From assembly GCA_963755375.1 (NCBI GenBank), contig CAVWKG010000002.1:62001-126000 (forward strand): 64,000 nt of DNA. Reading direction: 5' to 3'. Of this stretch, positions 43,900-52,120 are shown piece by piece (the stretch's first letter is position 1; every line of letters starts with the position of its first letter). Both the position numbers and the translations under genes were made by a program. The notes under the pieces are model-generated. The model was not told the DNA's origin. It made no database searches and was given only the letters and a program-made list of their open reading frames with translations. The DNA is from Bog-473 sp963755375. Lineage in GTDB: Bacteria; Actinomycetota; Acidimicrobiia; Acidimicrobiales; RAAP-2.

Positions 43900-44454
43900 T
43901 CATTTCTGGGTGTAGACGAGTATCACCACTCCGTTCTTGAACCTTGTGACATCGACCAAATTCAACGACGGGGCAGCGTTGATGTCTTCGAACAGGTGTT
44001 GGCCCTTTCCTCTTGCGACCGGGGTCAGCAAAAGATGGAACTCGTCAATGAGTCCATGCTCCATCAGCGTGACATCGAGAGGACCATTGCCGTACTTGAT
44101 GATGTTGCCGCCGGACTGCTGCTTTAGATCCTTGACGAATGAAGCCACATCGCCCTCGATGATGGTGGCATTCCAAGTTGTCTCTCGAATGGTGGTCGAG
44201 GCCACGTACTTGGGAATGCTGTTCATGCGTGCGATGAACTCAGTGAAGGTTTCGGAATCGCCACCGTTCATGGTCGGGTACGCTGTCGACAGCCCCTCAT
44301 ACGTCACACGCCCTAGCAAGAGACCGTCCGCTTCACGCAGCTGCCGCGCGGTGTAGGCCTTGTGTTCCTCGTCGAGGTAGGGAAATACCCAATCCTGAAT
44401 TGACCCAACTTCCCCGCCAAGTGACACGTGGGTTGTTTCGATCAGCTTCCTCAT
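43900..44454 (-). CDS. RibD/dihydrofolate-reductase-like family protein
   Basis: This 184-residue protein belongs to the same superfamily as the one at 35663: 'MRKLIETTHVSLGGEVGS', 'ADGLLLGRVTYEGLS', 'KYVASTTIRETTWNATII' and 'GNIIKYGNGPLDVTLMEHGLIDEFHLLLTPVARGKGQHLF'. It is the first gene of the three-gene operon; GAAAAGGAC precedes ATG 44452-44454. The similarity to the 35.7-kb protein is at superfamily level only, so this is not a recent duplicate. Confidence 0.88.
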   Translation of the reverse strand: MRKLIETTHVSLGGEVGSIQDWVFPYLDEEHKAYTARQLREADGLLLGRVTYEGLSTAYPTMNGGDSETFTEFIARMNSIPKYVASTTIRETTWNATIIEGDVASFVKDLKQQSGGNIIKYGNGPLDVTLMEHGLIDEFHLLLTPVARGKGQHLFEDINAAPSLNLVDVTRFKNGVVILVYTQK

Positions 44455-44592
44455 GTCCTTTTCTCACCTCACTCCGCGCTTTGATTGTTCCGACAGATTG
44501 GTTCTGACCATTTATTTGTACCCCGACACGACTTCGCTGTGGCAGACGCGATCGCGTACGAAGCTGGCGCTCTCCGGCGTAGCATCTCAGGG

Positions 44593-45690
44593 GTGTTGCA
44601 TCCCGAGGTGCACTACGGGTCAGCTGATGACGGGGCGGCGATCGCCTACGCCACGCTCGGGAGCGGCCCTGTCAGCGTCGTGCTGGTCTCGCCGATGGTC
44701 AGTCAACTTGAGGTGGCTTTGGAGGAACCGGCCTACGAGCAGTTCATCAGCCGCCTAGCCTCCTGGGCCCAGGTGGTGATGTTCGATCGGCGGGGAACGG
44801 GCCTCTCCGACCGGGATCACGCTTTGGCGGAAGGCCTCACACTGGCCCGACTCTCTTCGGACCTCAGAACAGTCTTAGACGCAAACGGGATCGAACGTGC
44901 CGTTTTGTTCGGAACCACTTTTGGCGCTCAGATCTCTATCCGGTTCGCCGTCGACCATCCTCTGCGTACACAGGCCATAATCCTGGTCGGCGGGTTCGCC
45001 AAGTTAACCCGGCTGGGTGACTTCGACTTTGACGCCGACCCTGATCAGATCGAACTCTGGGCCAGGAACGTATTGGACGCGTGGGGTTCGGGGGCAGTCG
45101 TGGGGGCGCACGCTCCAGGGCGAAGCGACGATCGCTCCTATGGTCAATGGGCGGCCCGGCTTGAACGCAACACTTGTGTGCCGGGCGCGGCTAGCGCGCT
45201 GTGTCGGTGGGTGGCCACCACCGACGTCAGCCCCCTACTCGCCGAGGTGCAGGCGCCGACGTTGGTCATCCACCGCAACGGAGATCGCTCACTGCCCGTC
45301 GAAGGCGGCCGAGAGCTTGCGGAGGGCATCCCGGGCGCGGTCTATGTCGAACTATCAGGAGACGATCACACCTTCTTTCTGGGCGACCAGCTAGAGATCG
45401 TCGACGAGGTGATTACGTTCCTAGACCAGAAGGTGACTGGGGGCTCCGTTCGAGACGCCCAGCGGCACTCCGATCGGAGCGGAATGGCCGGGATCGGGTG
45501 GAAAAGTCTTACACTGTCTGAACAGGAAGTTGCGCGGCTAGCAGCTGCCGGAAAGACAAACGCCGAGATCGCCAATCGCCTCCGTTTGTCTCCTCACACC
45601 ATCGACGGTCGCCTGCGACGCGTATTCGCAAAGCTCGGGATTAACAACCGCGTCGAGCTCACGGCCGAATACGCCCGCGTGACCGCGTGA
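44593..45690 (+). CDS. Alpha/beta hydrolase domain fused to a LuxR-type DNA-binding domain
   Basis: Residues about 1-285 form an alpha/beta hydrolase of the type often joined to cyclases or LuxR regulators: 'VMFDRRGTGLSDRDHA', 'AVLFGTTFGAQISIRFA', 'PTLVIHRNGDRSLPVEGG' (Asp) and 'VELSGDDHTFFLGD' (His). The C-terminal 65 residues are a LuxR helix-turn-helix ('LTLSEQEVARLAAAGKTNAEIANRLRLSPHTIDGRLRRVFAKLGI'). The nucleophile elbow is G-T-T-F-G, with Thr in the Ser position, so it may be a ligand sensor rather than an enzyme. GTG 44593 gives the family-like start HPEVHYGS; a TTG at 44485 is the alternative. Confidence 0.86.
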   Translation: MLHPEVHYGSADDGAAIAYATLGSGPVSVVLVSPMVSQLEVALEEPAYEQFISRLASWAQVVMFDRRGTGLSDRDHALAEGLTLARLSSDLRTVLDANGIERAVLFGTTFGAQISIRFAVDHPLRTQAIILVGGFAKLTRLGDFDFDADPDQIELWARNVLDAWGSGAVVGAHAPGRSDDRSYGQWAARLERNTCVPGAASALCRWVATTDVSPLLAEVQAPTLVIHRNGDRSLPVEGGRELAEGIPGAVYVELSGDDHTFFLGDQLEIVDEVITFLDQKVTGGSVRDAQRHSDRSGMAGIGWKSLTLSEQEVARLAAAGKTNAEIANRLRLSPHTIDGRLRRVFAKLGINNRVELTAEYARVTA

Positions 45691-46150
45691 CGACCCATCG
45701 TCCTGGACGGCAATGGTCCTCTGCATCTCAAGTCGCGGAGTCCCGACACGCCATCGGATTGGAGTGACCGGGTTTTCGATCGAGACGGTCCCAATCTGCC
45801 GGGCCATGGACGCACTTGGCGTCGGACGGACAAATAGCTACCGGCCAGCGATGCAATAGTTCAGTCGGTCCGAACGAGTTACGGATTCATCAGCAAAACG
45901 GCTAAGGCGTCGGAAGGGTGCCCCAAAACGCGCGAGCGAATATCGTTCACACTGACCCCGACCGCCGGCTAGGGGCCACCTCATCTGGACGGTCTGACGG
46001 TGCTGCGGGAGTTCGGCTCCCGGAGGCGGTAACTAGGCCCCTAACACCGCCCTTACATTCTCATGACATCAGTCGGCCAGAATCGGCAATACCGCCCGAA
46101 CTCGCCGTCGTGCGGGCACATGCATGGATAGCTCATCCAAGGAGGACCAA
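45691..46150. other. Spacer with decayed repeat pieces
   Basis: No intact gene. It contains GGGTGCCCCAAAACGCG (45917), resembling the left half of the palindromic elements, and a fragment (45978-46030) whose plus-strand translation HLDGLTVLREF parallels the end of the WTGRWFSP protein at 26420. The promoter of the next gene probably lies near 46060-46130. Confidence 0.4.
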
Positions 46151-46513
46151 ATGTTGCGTAAGATCATCGCCGGCACCGCCGTGGTGGGATCATTGGCACT
46201 CGGCACAGTAGGTCTGGCAGGGGCCGCGACTACTTCGCCTTCCGGGAACAGTGGGGGGACGCAGTTGTCCACGCTCTGCGCCAAGCTGCCTCAAGTCCAG
46301 TCTCTGGTCACACAGTGGCAGTCCGACGTAAGCGGGTTCGTGCCCAAGGTGCAGGCGCTCGAGTCCCAGGCGAAGACAGACGGCTTGACCAGGGTTGGCA
46401 CTGCGATCGGTAACGCGCTCTCGAGGGTGCAGAATCGCGAGTCGAAGCTAAACACCCGTCTGACGAAGCTCCAGGCTAAGTGTCAAGGCAACGGGTCCTC
46501 AGCCAACGGCTGA
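46151..46513 (+). CDS. Secreted helical protein (120 residues)
   Basis: The product has a signal peptide (MLRKIIAGTAVVGSLALGTVGLAGA-A) and a mature helical part rich in Gln, Ser and Lys ('LCAKLPQVQSLVTQWQSDVSGFVPKVQALESQAK', 'NALSRVQNRESKLNTRLTKLQAKCQG'). One Cys near each end of the helical region could form a disulphide hairpin. AAGGAGG stands 7 bp before ATG 46151, a very strong ribosome-binding site. No family was recognised. A strong hairpin terminator candidate lies 300 bp downstream. Confidence 0.75.
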   Translation: MLRKIIAGTAVVGSLALGTVGLAGAATTSPSGNSGGTQLSTLCAKLPQVQSLVTQWQSDVSGFVPKVQALESQAKTDGLTRVGTAIGNALSRVQNRESKLNTRLTKLQAKCQGNGSSANG

Positions 46514-46806
46514 ACTGGTACCAGGACGGCGCACCCGCGGTCTGTAGAACGAACGTCGGAGCACGTGTCCGAGCCATAGTTGTGCTTCGACGGCAGCGAG
46601 ACCCCGGCCGTCGGGGGGAAACGGCCCGGGTCGCTGCAAATGTCGTCTCCCGGGCCGCGGCTGGTGACGTAGGCTCGAGGCGAGCTGGGATGCTTAAGGT
46701 CGCCCCCCGCGGCGGAACTATGCCCCAGACCGCTGCCCGAAAGGGGATCTATCTGCAGGGCGGGGGAATGGTGGCTCACCAGATGCCCAAGCAGAGATCT
46801 GGATAC

Positions 46807-46836
46807 GAAAGAGTCCCCCACCGGGGGGACTCTTTC
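46807..46836. terminator. Bidirectional hairpin terminator candidate
   Basis: GAAAGAGTCCCCC (46807-46819) pairs perfectly with GGGGGACTCTTTC (46824-46836) around a short loop, with A/T-rich ends on both sides. It could terminate transcription from the secreted-protein gene or from the opposite strand. Confidence 0.6.
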
Positions 46837-47063
46837 CTAGGGCCTCCGGTCTATGAGTCCCGAGGCACCACCGGGGTGAGAAGATCGAGGCGAAAGCACG
46901 GCCTGATGCCTAGAAGTACGAGACAGCGTTCTCCCACTCCGAGAAGCCAGCCTCCAATTCCAGGATCTCAGCGTCCTGGATTTTCGGCATGTTCGATGTC
47001 CTCGGCTTCCTCACATCCAGCCAGTCCCCCTCGTCATCGATCAGCCCGTCGAGAGGCGCTCTG

Positions 47064-47128
47064 CACCTGTCCCCGTTCAAAACGCCGCCGGGTAGGTGAG
47101 ACACCACGGCACGACTGGGGCACCCCCC
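47064..47128 (+). repeat. Palindromic intergenic element
   Basis: GTCCCCGTTCAAAACGCCGCCGGG...GACACCACGGCACGACTGGGGCACC. The right half is the longest seen. Inner parts align with the 29747 copy. Confidence 0.58.
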
Positions 47129-47234
47129 GCTACGGCAAATGCGATTGGGCCTGCGTCATTGGCGACTAAGAGGCGTTGGTCTCGCTGGACCGTTTGTATG
47201 ATTGTCTTGATCCGGAGAACGGTAACTGGAGAAC

Positions 47235-48077
47235 ATGAAGACTCCACGATCGTTGGTCGTGCTTTCACTGGCCGGTGTTGCTGCCCTAGTAGCTGCTTGC
47301 TCCTCCGGTGCGTCGAGTTCGACGATGACCTCGACCACCGTTGCTCATCTTGAAGTCGGGGCGAAGTACGTCGCTCTTGGGAGCTCATACACCGCTGGCC
47401 CCGGGATCCCGACACAATCGGGTGGCGTGTGTACCCGATCCAGCCATAACTATCCGAACCTGGTGGCTGCCAAGCTCAAGCTCTCCCTCGTTGACGTCTC
47501 GTGTTCGGGAGCAACGACGGCGAACGTTCTGAGCACCCCGCTGGGTACGAACCCACCGCAGATCGACGCAGTGACCTCTGACACCTCCCTCGTCACCTTC
47601 ACCGTGGGCGGCAACGACATCGGGTACACCGCCACTGCATTTTCGTGCGGTATGGAGGGCGCAGCCTGTACCTCTGATCCGGCCCAACTCGCTTCGTCGT
47701 TAGCTACCCTCAAGACGTCGCTGACGACGATGGTCTCGACCATTCGGTCCAAGGCCCCATCAGCCAAGATTGTGCTGGTCACGTATCCTCGGCTCGTTCC
47801 ACCGATCGCCTGCCCGGCGTTGAACTTCACCCACGAGGGCGACCAAGTGGTCGGCTCGATGGGCCAGGGACTTGAGCAGGTCTTCGTAGAAGTCGCGAAG
47901 GCGACCCACGTGCGGCTGGCTGACCCCTATGTGATCGGCCAAACGCACGGTCCATGTGCTCCATCCGACGCAAGCTGGATAGCAGGCCACACGGTGACGG
48001 TGGGTTTTCCCTATCACCCGACACCCCTCGGCCATGAAGAGATGGCGGCACTTACGGAGCGAGCCCTTCAGGGTTAG
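47235..48077 (+). CDS. SGNH-hydrolase lipoprotein (GDSL esterase/lipase)
   Basis: This 280-residue lipoprotein has the lipobox 'LVAAC' at residues 18-22 with a Ser/Thr-rich linker. Its SGNH blocks are clear: block I 'YVALGSSYTAGPG' (catalytic Ser; the GDS motif is GSS), block II Gly in 'VSCSGATTANVL', block III 'TVGGNDIGY' and block V 'HPTPLGH' (the Asp three residues before His is replaced by His in HPTPLGH). It resembles extracellular SGNH lipases of actinobacteria. ATG 47235 is preceded by AACTGGAGA. Confidence 0.85.
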   Translation: MKTPRSLVVLSLAGVAALVAACSSGASSSTMTSTTVAHLEVGAKYVALGSSYTAGPGIPTQSGGVCTRSSHNYPNLVAAKLKLSLVDVSCSGATTANVLSTPLGTNPPQIDAVTSDTSLVTFTVGGNDIGYTATAFSCGMEGAACTSDPAQLASSLATLKTSLTTMVSTIRSKAPSAKIVLVTYPRLVPPIACPALNFTHEGDQVVGSMGQGLEQVFVEVAKATHVRLADPYVIGQTHGPCAPSDASWIAGHTVTVGFPYHPTPLGHEEMAALTERALQG

Positions 48078-48104
48078 AGTTGCTCCGTTTGGTCTGAGAG
48101 CGAC

Positions 48105-48135
48105 TGCCCCCTATCCTGGCCGGTCAGCGGCCGCA
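48105..48135 (+). repeat. Palindromic intergenic element, degenerate
   Basis: GACTGCCCCCTATCCTGGCCGG, 28 bp after the SGNH gene. Only the left half is clear. Confidence 0.38.
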
Positions 48136-48366
48136 ACGATTCTGAACGGTTTCATCTCTTCGGTGGGCTAGGTGGCCTCAACCCTCGGGTCCGCTGTACT
48201 TCCGAGAGGGCTGACGGCACCATCGGGGCCGCGCCGTACCTGCCCCCGTTCACCTGGTGTCGGCCAAGCAACAGTCAGGACCGTGGCTCGGCACCCGTTC
48301 GACTACGAGCTGCGGTCGTCGGACCGACGCAACGAGCGCAGGAGCACCACCTGGCAGAGTGGGCTG

Positions 48367-49227
48367 GTGGGAGAAGATTCCGTCCGACACGGCTGGGAAG
48401 ACTGGGTCTGGGACGAGACCGTGTTCGGGGGCGCTGCCCCCTATTACCGACGAGGTCGCAAGCCCTACGCCCCCGCCCTCGCTGACGCCCTGGCCGCCAA
48501 TCTTGACCTTGACGGGCTTGGACGACTCCTCGATGTCGGCTGTGGACCAGGAACCGTGGCCCTGTTGTTCGCTCATCTTTTCGAGAGAGTGGTGGGGCTG
48601 GACGCAGACGGTGGAATGATCGCTGAGGCGAGGCTGGCGGCTGCCGAAGAGCACGTCACCGCTGCGACCTGGGTTCAGATGCAAGCCGAGGAGCTTCCTA
48701 GATCACTCGGAAGCTTCCGGGTGATTACCTTTGGCCAGTCCTTCCACTGGATGGATCGTCCTCGGGTGGCCTCCGCCGTTCGCACGATGCTCGACCCTTA
48801 CGGCGCTGTCGTCCAGGTCGACCTCTGGCACGCCAACCCGCCGGACCGGAAGCTTCCGAAAGTAGTCCTTCCACTGGTGCCAGAGGCGGCCATCGACGAC
48901 TTGCGTCGTCGTTGGCTCGGGCTCGATCGTAGAGCCGGTCAAGGTTTTCGCAACACCTCGCCATCGGGCGAAGATGAGGTATTCCAGAGCGCAGGCTTCT
49001 GTCCTGAAGAGGTCATCGTGGTACCAGACGACCGAGTCCTCGAACAATCGGTCGATGAGGTAATCGCATGGGTGCTGTCCACCTCATCAACCGCTCCTCA
49101 TCTCCTTGGAGATCGTCTCTCTGAGTTCGTGAGCGACTTACGCTCACTCTTGCTCGACGCGTCTCCCGGTGGCCGGTTTAGCGTGCCACTGTCGGACAAC
49201 AGGCTTCGCATTCGTAGGCTCCGCTGA
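48367..49227 (+). CDS. SAM-dependent methyltransferase
   Basis: This enzyme of about 286 residues has 'DWVWDETVFGGAAPYYRRGRKPYAPALADALAANL', motif I 'RLLDVGCGPGTVALLFAHLF', 'VVGLDADGGMIAEARLAA' and 'VITFGQSFHWMDRP'. It is a Methyltransf_11-type small-molecule methyltransferase, and the FHWMD segment is typical of the family. The frame is open to 48172; I chose GTG 48367, close to the conserved W-DET-F start, but the true start is uncertain. The truncated methyltransferase at 33.4-33.7 kb is a different subfamily. Confidence 0.84.
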   Translation: MGEDSVRHGWEDWVWDETVFGGAAPYYRRGRKPYAPALADALAANLDLDGLGRLLDVGCGPGTVALLFAHLFERVVGLDADGGMIAEARLAAAEEHVTAATWVQMQAEELPRSLGSFRVITFGQSFHWMDRPRVASAVRTMLDPYGAVVQVDLWHANPPDRKLPKVVLPLVPEAAIDDLRRRWLGLDRRAGQGFRNTSPSGEDEVFQSAGFCPEEVIVVPDDRVLEQSVDEVIAWVLSTSSTAPHLLGDRLSEFVSDLRSLLLDASPGGRFSVPLSDNRLRIRRLR

Positions 49228-49257
49228 CGATCAAGTCCGGCATGGTTCGTCGCACCA

Positions 49258-49300
49258 TTGGGGCTGCCGTACGATGCTGCCGGTTCGAGGAACCGTGACT
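49258..49300 (+). repeat. Palindromic intergenic element, degenerate
   Basis: GGGGCTGCCGTACGATGCTGCCGGTTCGAGG, 31 bp after the methyltransferase. Last recognisable copy in the window. Confidence 0.38.
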
Positions 49301-49306
49301 CGGCGG

Positions 49307-49969
49307 CTACGAGAGTGGGCTACGGGCGACAACGAATCCCTGGGAGGTGGTTTCGTCTTCTAGTTCAGGTGCCCTGAGAACTTTGGTGTAGATCTTGAAA
49401 CCTGCGTCCTCCAGACAATCGGCAACCTCTTGCAGGCTGTGCCTGTAGCTGGTGAGCGGCAGGTGCGTGCCTTGCGCATCTGCTCGGTGTACCGGCTCAC
49501 CCTCCGCCTGAAAACCGAGAAGTAAGTAACCCCCCGGTATCAAGACCCTCGTCAGTTCGCCGAATGCCTCGGCGAGCCGATCCGGAGGTGTGTAGATGAT
49601 CGAGTACCAGCACACAGCACCCGCAAGTACTCCCGCTTCGATCGGAAGTGCGTCGAGCTGACCCTCTTCGAACTTGATGTGCGGATGTGCGGTCCGAGCG
49701 ACGGCGAGCATTGCCTGGGACACGTCCACGCCGACGACATCGAGGCCACGTTCCGTCATGAAAGCCGCCACTCGGCCTGGCCCGCACCCAACATCGGCGA
49801 CGCGAAGGACCGTTTGTCTCTTGATCAGCTCGATAAAGGCCACGAGCAGTGCACGGTCGATCGGGCCTTCTGTCGCTGAGCTGATCTCAGTGCCTACCAA
49901 TTGGACATACCTCGGCGCTGCCTTGTCGTAGACCGCTCGGGCGGTCGCTACATGATCCTCACCGGACAT
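49307..49969 (-). CDS. SAM-dependent methyltransferase (ubiE-like type)
   Basis: This 220-residue enzyme reads 'VATARAVYDKAAPRYVQLVGTEI', motif I 'RVADVGCGPGRVAAFMTERG', 'VVGVDVSQAMLAVARTAHP', 'GQLDALPIEAGVLAGAVCWYSIIYTPP' and 'LIPGGYLLLGFQAEGEP'. All core motifs are intact. It is a generic small-molecule methyltransferase with no visible partner. ATG 49967-49969 gives the normal length. It is minus-oriented and convergent with the methyltransferase to its left. Confidence 0.88.
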   Translation of the reverse strand: MSGEDHVATARAVYDKAAPRYVQLVGTEISSATEGPIDRALLVAFIELIKRQTVLRVADVGCGPGRVAAFMTERGLDVVGVDVSQAMLAVARTAHPHIKFEEGQLDALPIEAGVLAGAVCWYSIIYTPPDRLAEAFGELTRVLIPGGYLLLGFQAEGEPVHRADAQGTHLPLTSYRHSLQEVADCLEDAGFKIYTKVLRAPELEDETTSQGFVVARSPLS

Positions 49970-50630
49970 GCTTCAAGGCTACGTGTCCGACCTCCGATGT
50001 CACGGCTGGGGGTCGATTGCCTTGCACCAGTTCGCCTTGAGGGTGAGACCCCTGAGACACGGTCGGGCGCGTGTGGAACGTCCTATTAGATGCTCAGTGA
50101 AGAGCCCTTGGCATCTTCAGAAAATGAAGAGTCCTTCGCATCCTTTTATACGAGTGAAAGTCTGGCGGTCCATCCGGATGATATTGGGTGTGCAGGTCGG
50201 TGCCGTCGATGCTGTCTTCTTCATCGCCAATGGCGGTAATCACTCGACGTGCAGCTCGATTCTGCTGGCGGGAAATTCGGCTTGTAACGCCGTCAATGAT
50301 CGTTACTAGGGCGGCATCTTGCGACGGTCGCCGACGGCGTCTTCGTGATCATTGGAGCGGTGTCCGGCTCCGGTCTCCGGCTCCTCGCCTCTCGGATGGC
50401 GGCCCCAGTGCGGGTGCGCGGCGATTCCGTTGTCGGGGTGCGGGCGTTGCCTCTTTCTCCCAACGATGTCCTGTTCAGACCGCAAATCGCAGCGCCCACT
50501 GGGAACATGTTGGCGGCATGGCCTCCGGTGGAGCGCGCGACGCCGGTGTGCGATGTTGGCCCGAGGGAACTGCGGGTGTAACGGAGTCGGGCCGACAAAC
50601 GACAAGCAGGAAATCTTCCAATTCGGCGCT
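49970..50630. other. Spacer with a second copy of the GC-rich dispersed repeat
   Basis: No convincing gene. The left part (50090-50300) is AT-richer than its surroundings. The GC-rich repeat occupies about 50383-50463. Confidence 0.4.
50383..50463. repeat. GC-rich dispersed repeat, copy 2 (degenerate)
   Basis: CTCCTCGCCTCTCGGATGGC, then GGCCCCAGTGCGGGTGCGCGG, ending GGCGTTGCCTCTTTCTCCC. The order of blocks matches copies at 15358 and 54535. Confidence 0.45.
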
Positions 50631-51146
50631 ATGCGATTTATCATTCGCATACGCGTCGAACGGCAGCGCCCAGTTCCAGGCAGCATTCTCGTCGGTGCTT
50701 CAGGAAGCGTCACCACCGATTCCTACCCGGGGATCAACGGATTGGTGTACACCGTTGGCGACCTGGTACAGACGTCCGTGAGCGGGGGTGGCACGGAAAT
50801 CCACGACTACCCGTTCGACGGGGATTTACCGCAATGTCCCACTGAGGGTACGACGACCACCACCTCCACATCGACGACCACCACCTCCACGTCGACGACC
50901 ACGACGACCACCACTTCGGTGCCGAGCACCACGACCACTTCGGCAAATTCCATATCACCAATCGTTACGACGACCAGCGTTGCCAAGGTCTCGAGTCCCC
51001 TGGTCGAGTCCACGCCGAGTCCAGCCGACGCGGCGAAATCGAGTCTCGCCGTCACCGGCACCGACTCTGAGACCGCCTTCTTGGTTGCGGCAGGGCTCTT
51101 CGTCGTAGGTGTGCTACTTCGCCTTGCCTCTCGCCAACCGGCCTAG
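50631..51146 (+). CDS. Thr-rich surface protein with LAVTG sorting signal; N-terminus uncertain
   Basis: The 172-residue frame has a beta-rich start ('GSILVGASGSVTTDSYPGINGLVYTVGDLVQTSVSGGGTEIHDY'), a low-complexity Thr/Ser stalk of about 45 residues, and a C-terminal signal: 'LAVTG', a hydrophobic helix ('TAFLVAAGLFVVGVLLRLA') and a basic tail (SRQPA). LAxTG is the motif of class E sortases in actinobacteria, so covalent anchoring is likely. No signal peptide is visible at this start. Either it lies upstream in another frame (around 50600-50690, 'FAYASNGSAQFQAAFS') or the 5' end is damaged. Confidence 0.65.
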   Translation: MRFIIRIRVERQRPVPGSILVGASGSVTTDSYPGINGLVYTVGDLVQTSVSGGGTEIHDYPFDGDLPQCPTEGTTTTTSTSTTTTSTSTTTTTTTSVPSTTTTSANSISPIVTTTSVAKVSSPLVESTPSPADAAKSSLAVTGTDSETAFLVAAGLFVVGVLLRLASRQPA

Positions 51147-52120
51147 TTCCACCGATTGCGCCGTTGGCGGGCCGGAACGACGGCGGGTACTGCCTACGAG
51201 TTCGACGTATCGGGCGTGGTCCTCGACGGTCTCTACGTAGATCGTGCCGGGATAACAACCAGTTCACTTCGCTGGGGAACGCCACCAGACGGGACAACTC
51301 CCTTCTCACCCTATGGAGATCCTTGCCCTCGGCTGACCCCATTTCACGGTCCCTGGCTTGCCATCTGTGACCCGAACAGACGAGCGAAGTGTCTCCCATG
51401 TCGAGCGCTGTCTCCGCACGCGCTCAATCCGACGCAGGAGCGCAGCTTGTCGTGCCAGGCGAACGGAATCCTTCCGCCGCTTTCGCCGCATTTCACCGGT
51501 TCTCGCTGAGCGGACCCCAGACAACAACCAAGTTCGCGAGTGCAACGAGGAGGGCCGCAAAGCCCAAAAAGGTCGCCGCCCCTCTGGACGACGACCTTTG
51601 AACCCGTTAACCCATCCGGAAGCTCGATCCGGTCGGTAACGACGAGATAGGCACCCTCACTCCCAAAGGGGCAAGTCGATCACGACGGCCGGTGAGGATC
51701 GCCACTCGCCTCGAGCGCCGAACCGACAAGCTGAAAAGTCCGCTGGGCTTCGATGGCTCCCACGATGACCTTCTTCGCCGGAGAGCCATATGGCGGTCAG
51801 TCCGCGCAACCTCCGCACAACAAAGGTCCCACATGGGGGATGCGGACTTGCCCTTACTGGGCGAGGCGCGAAGATCGTCCGGTGCTCCAGCGCTCCGACG
51901 CACATCTACGGTTCGTCGCAGAAACCGGGCGGTGTTGGCAGCTCGGCTACGGCCGACGGTTCCCGGCCACTGACCGCCGAGAGACGCCTTTCTGGACCGG
52001 ACGCTGGTTCTCTCCGAGGGGCGCATTGGACATGGGACAAGCGAGCGCGGAGCTGCCCGACAACATGGCCGCCGTCACGTTCGCGAATGCGGTCGAGGAC
52101 GAGCGGGCGTCGCCACGAAA
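51147..52120. other. Spacer with a decayed WTGRWFSP copy
   Basis: No intact gene. A plus-strand frame at 51389-51601 (70 codons, ending 'AAKPKKVAAPLDDDL') is possible but unsupported. AAAGGTCG (51572) and CGACCTTT (51592) near its end can pair. The second WTGRWFSP-like segment is listed separately. Confidence 0.35.
51880..52040 (+). pseudogene. WTGRWFSP-family fragment
   Basis: The frame 51753-52124 contains 'GRCWQLGYGRRFPATDRRETPFWTGRWFSPRGALDMG', which parallels the complete small protein at 26420 (CW, ...ATHCAETPSWTGRWFSPSG). The rest of the frame shows no similarity, and the family's C-terminus is missing. Confidence 0.5.

Larger units (their letters stand above)
46514..47234. other. Spacer with a terminator-like hairpin and one palindromic element
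   Basis: No convincing gene in about 720 bp. A minus-strand frame (46910-47107, about 65 codons, ending 'ILELEAGFSEWENAVSYF') is protein-like at its end but has no clear start or family. The hairpin at 46807 and the element at 47064 are listed separately. Confidence 0.4.

Noticed and set aside
16096..49300. Calling the palindromes classical attC sites
   Set aside because: Only a few copies have an AAC/GTT core (for example 16096) and these do not satisfy RYYYAAC/GTTRRRY. No integrase is visible. Kept as a hypothesis, not an annotation.
51572..51600. Rho-independent terminator (AAAGGTCG/CGACCTTT)
   Set aside because: The stem is short, the loop is long and no T-run follows. Mentioned only in the spacer entry.
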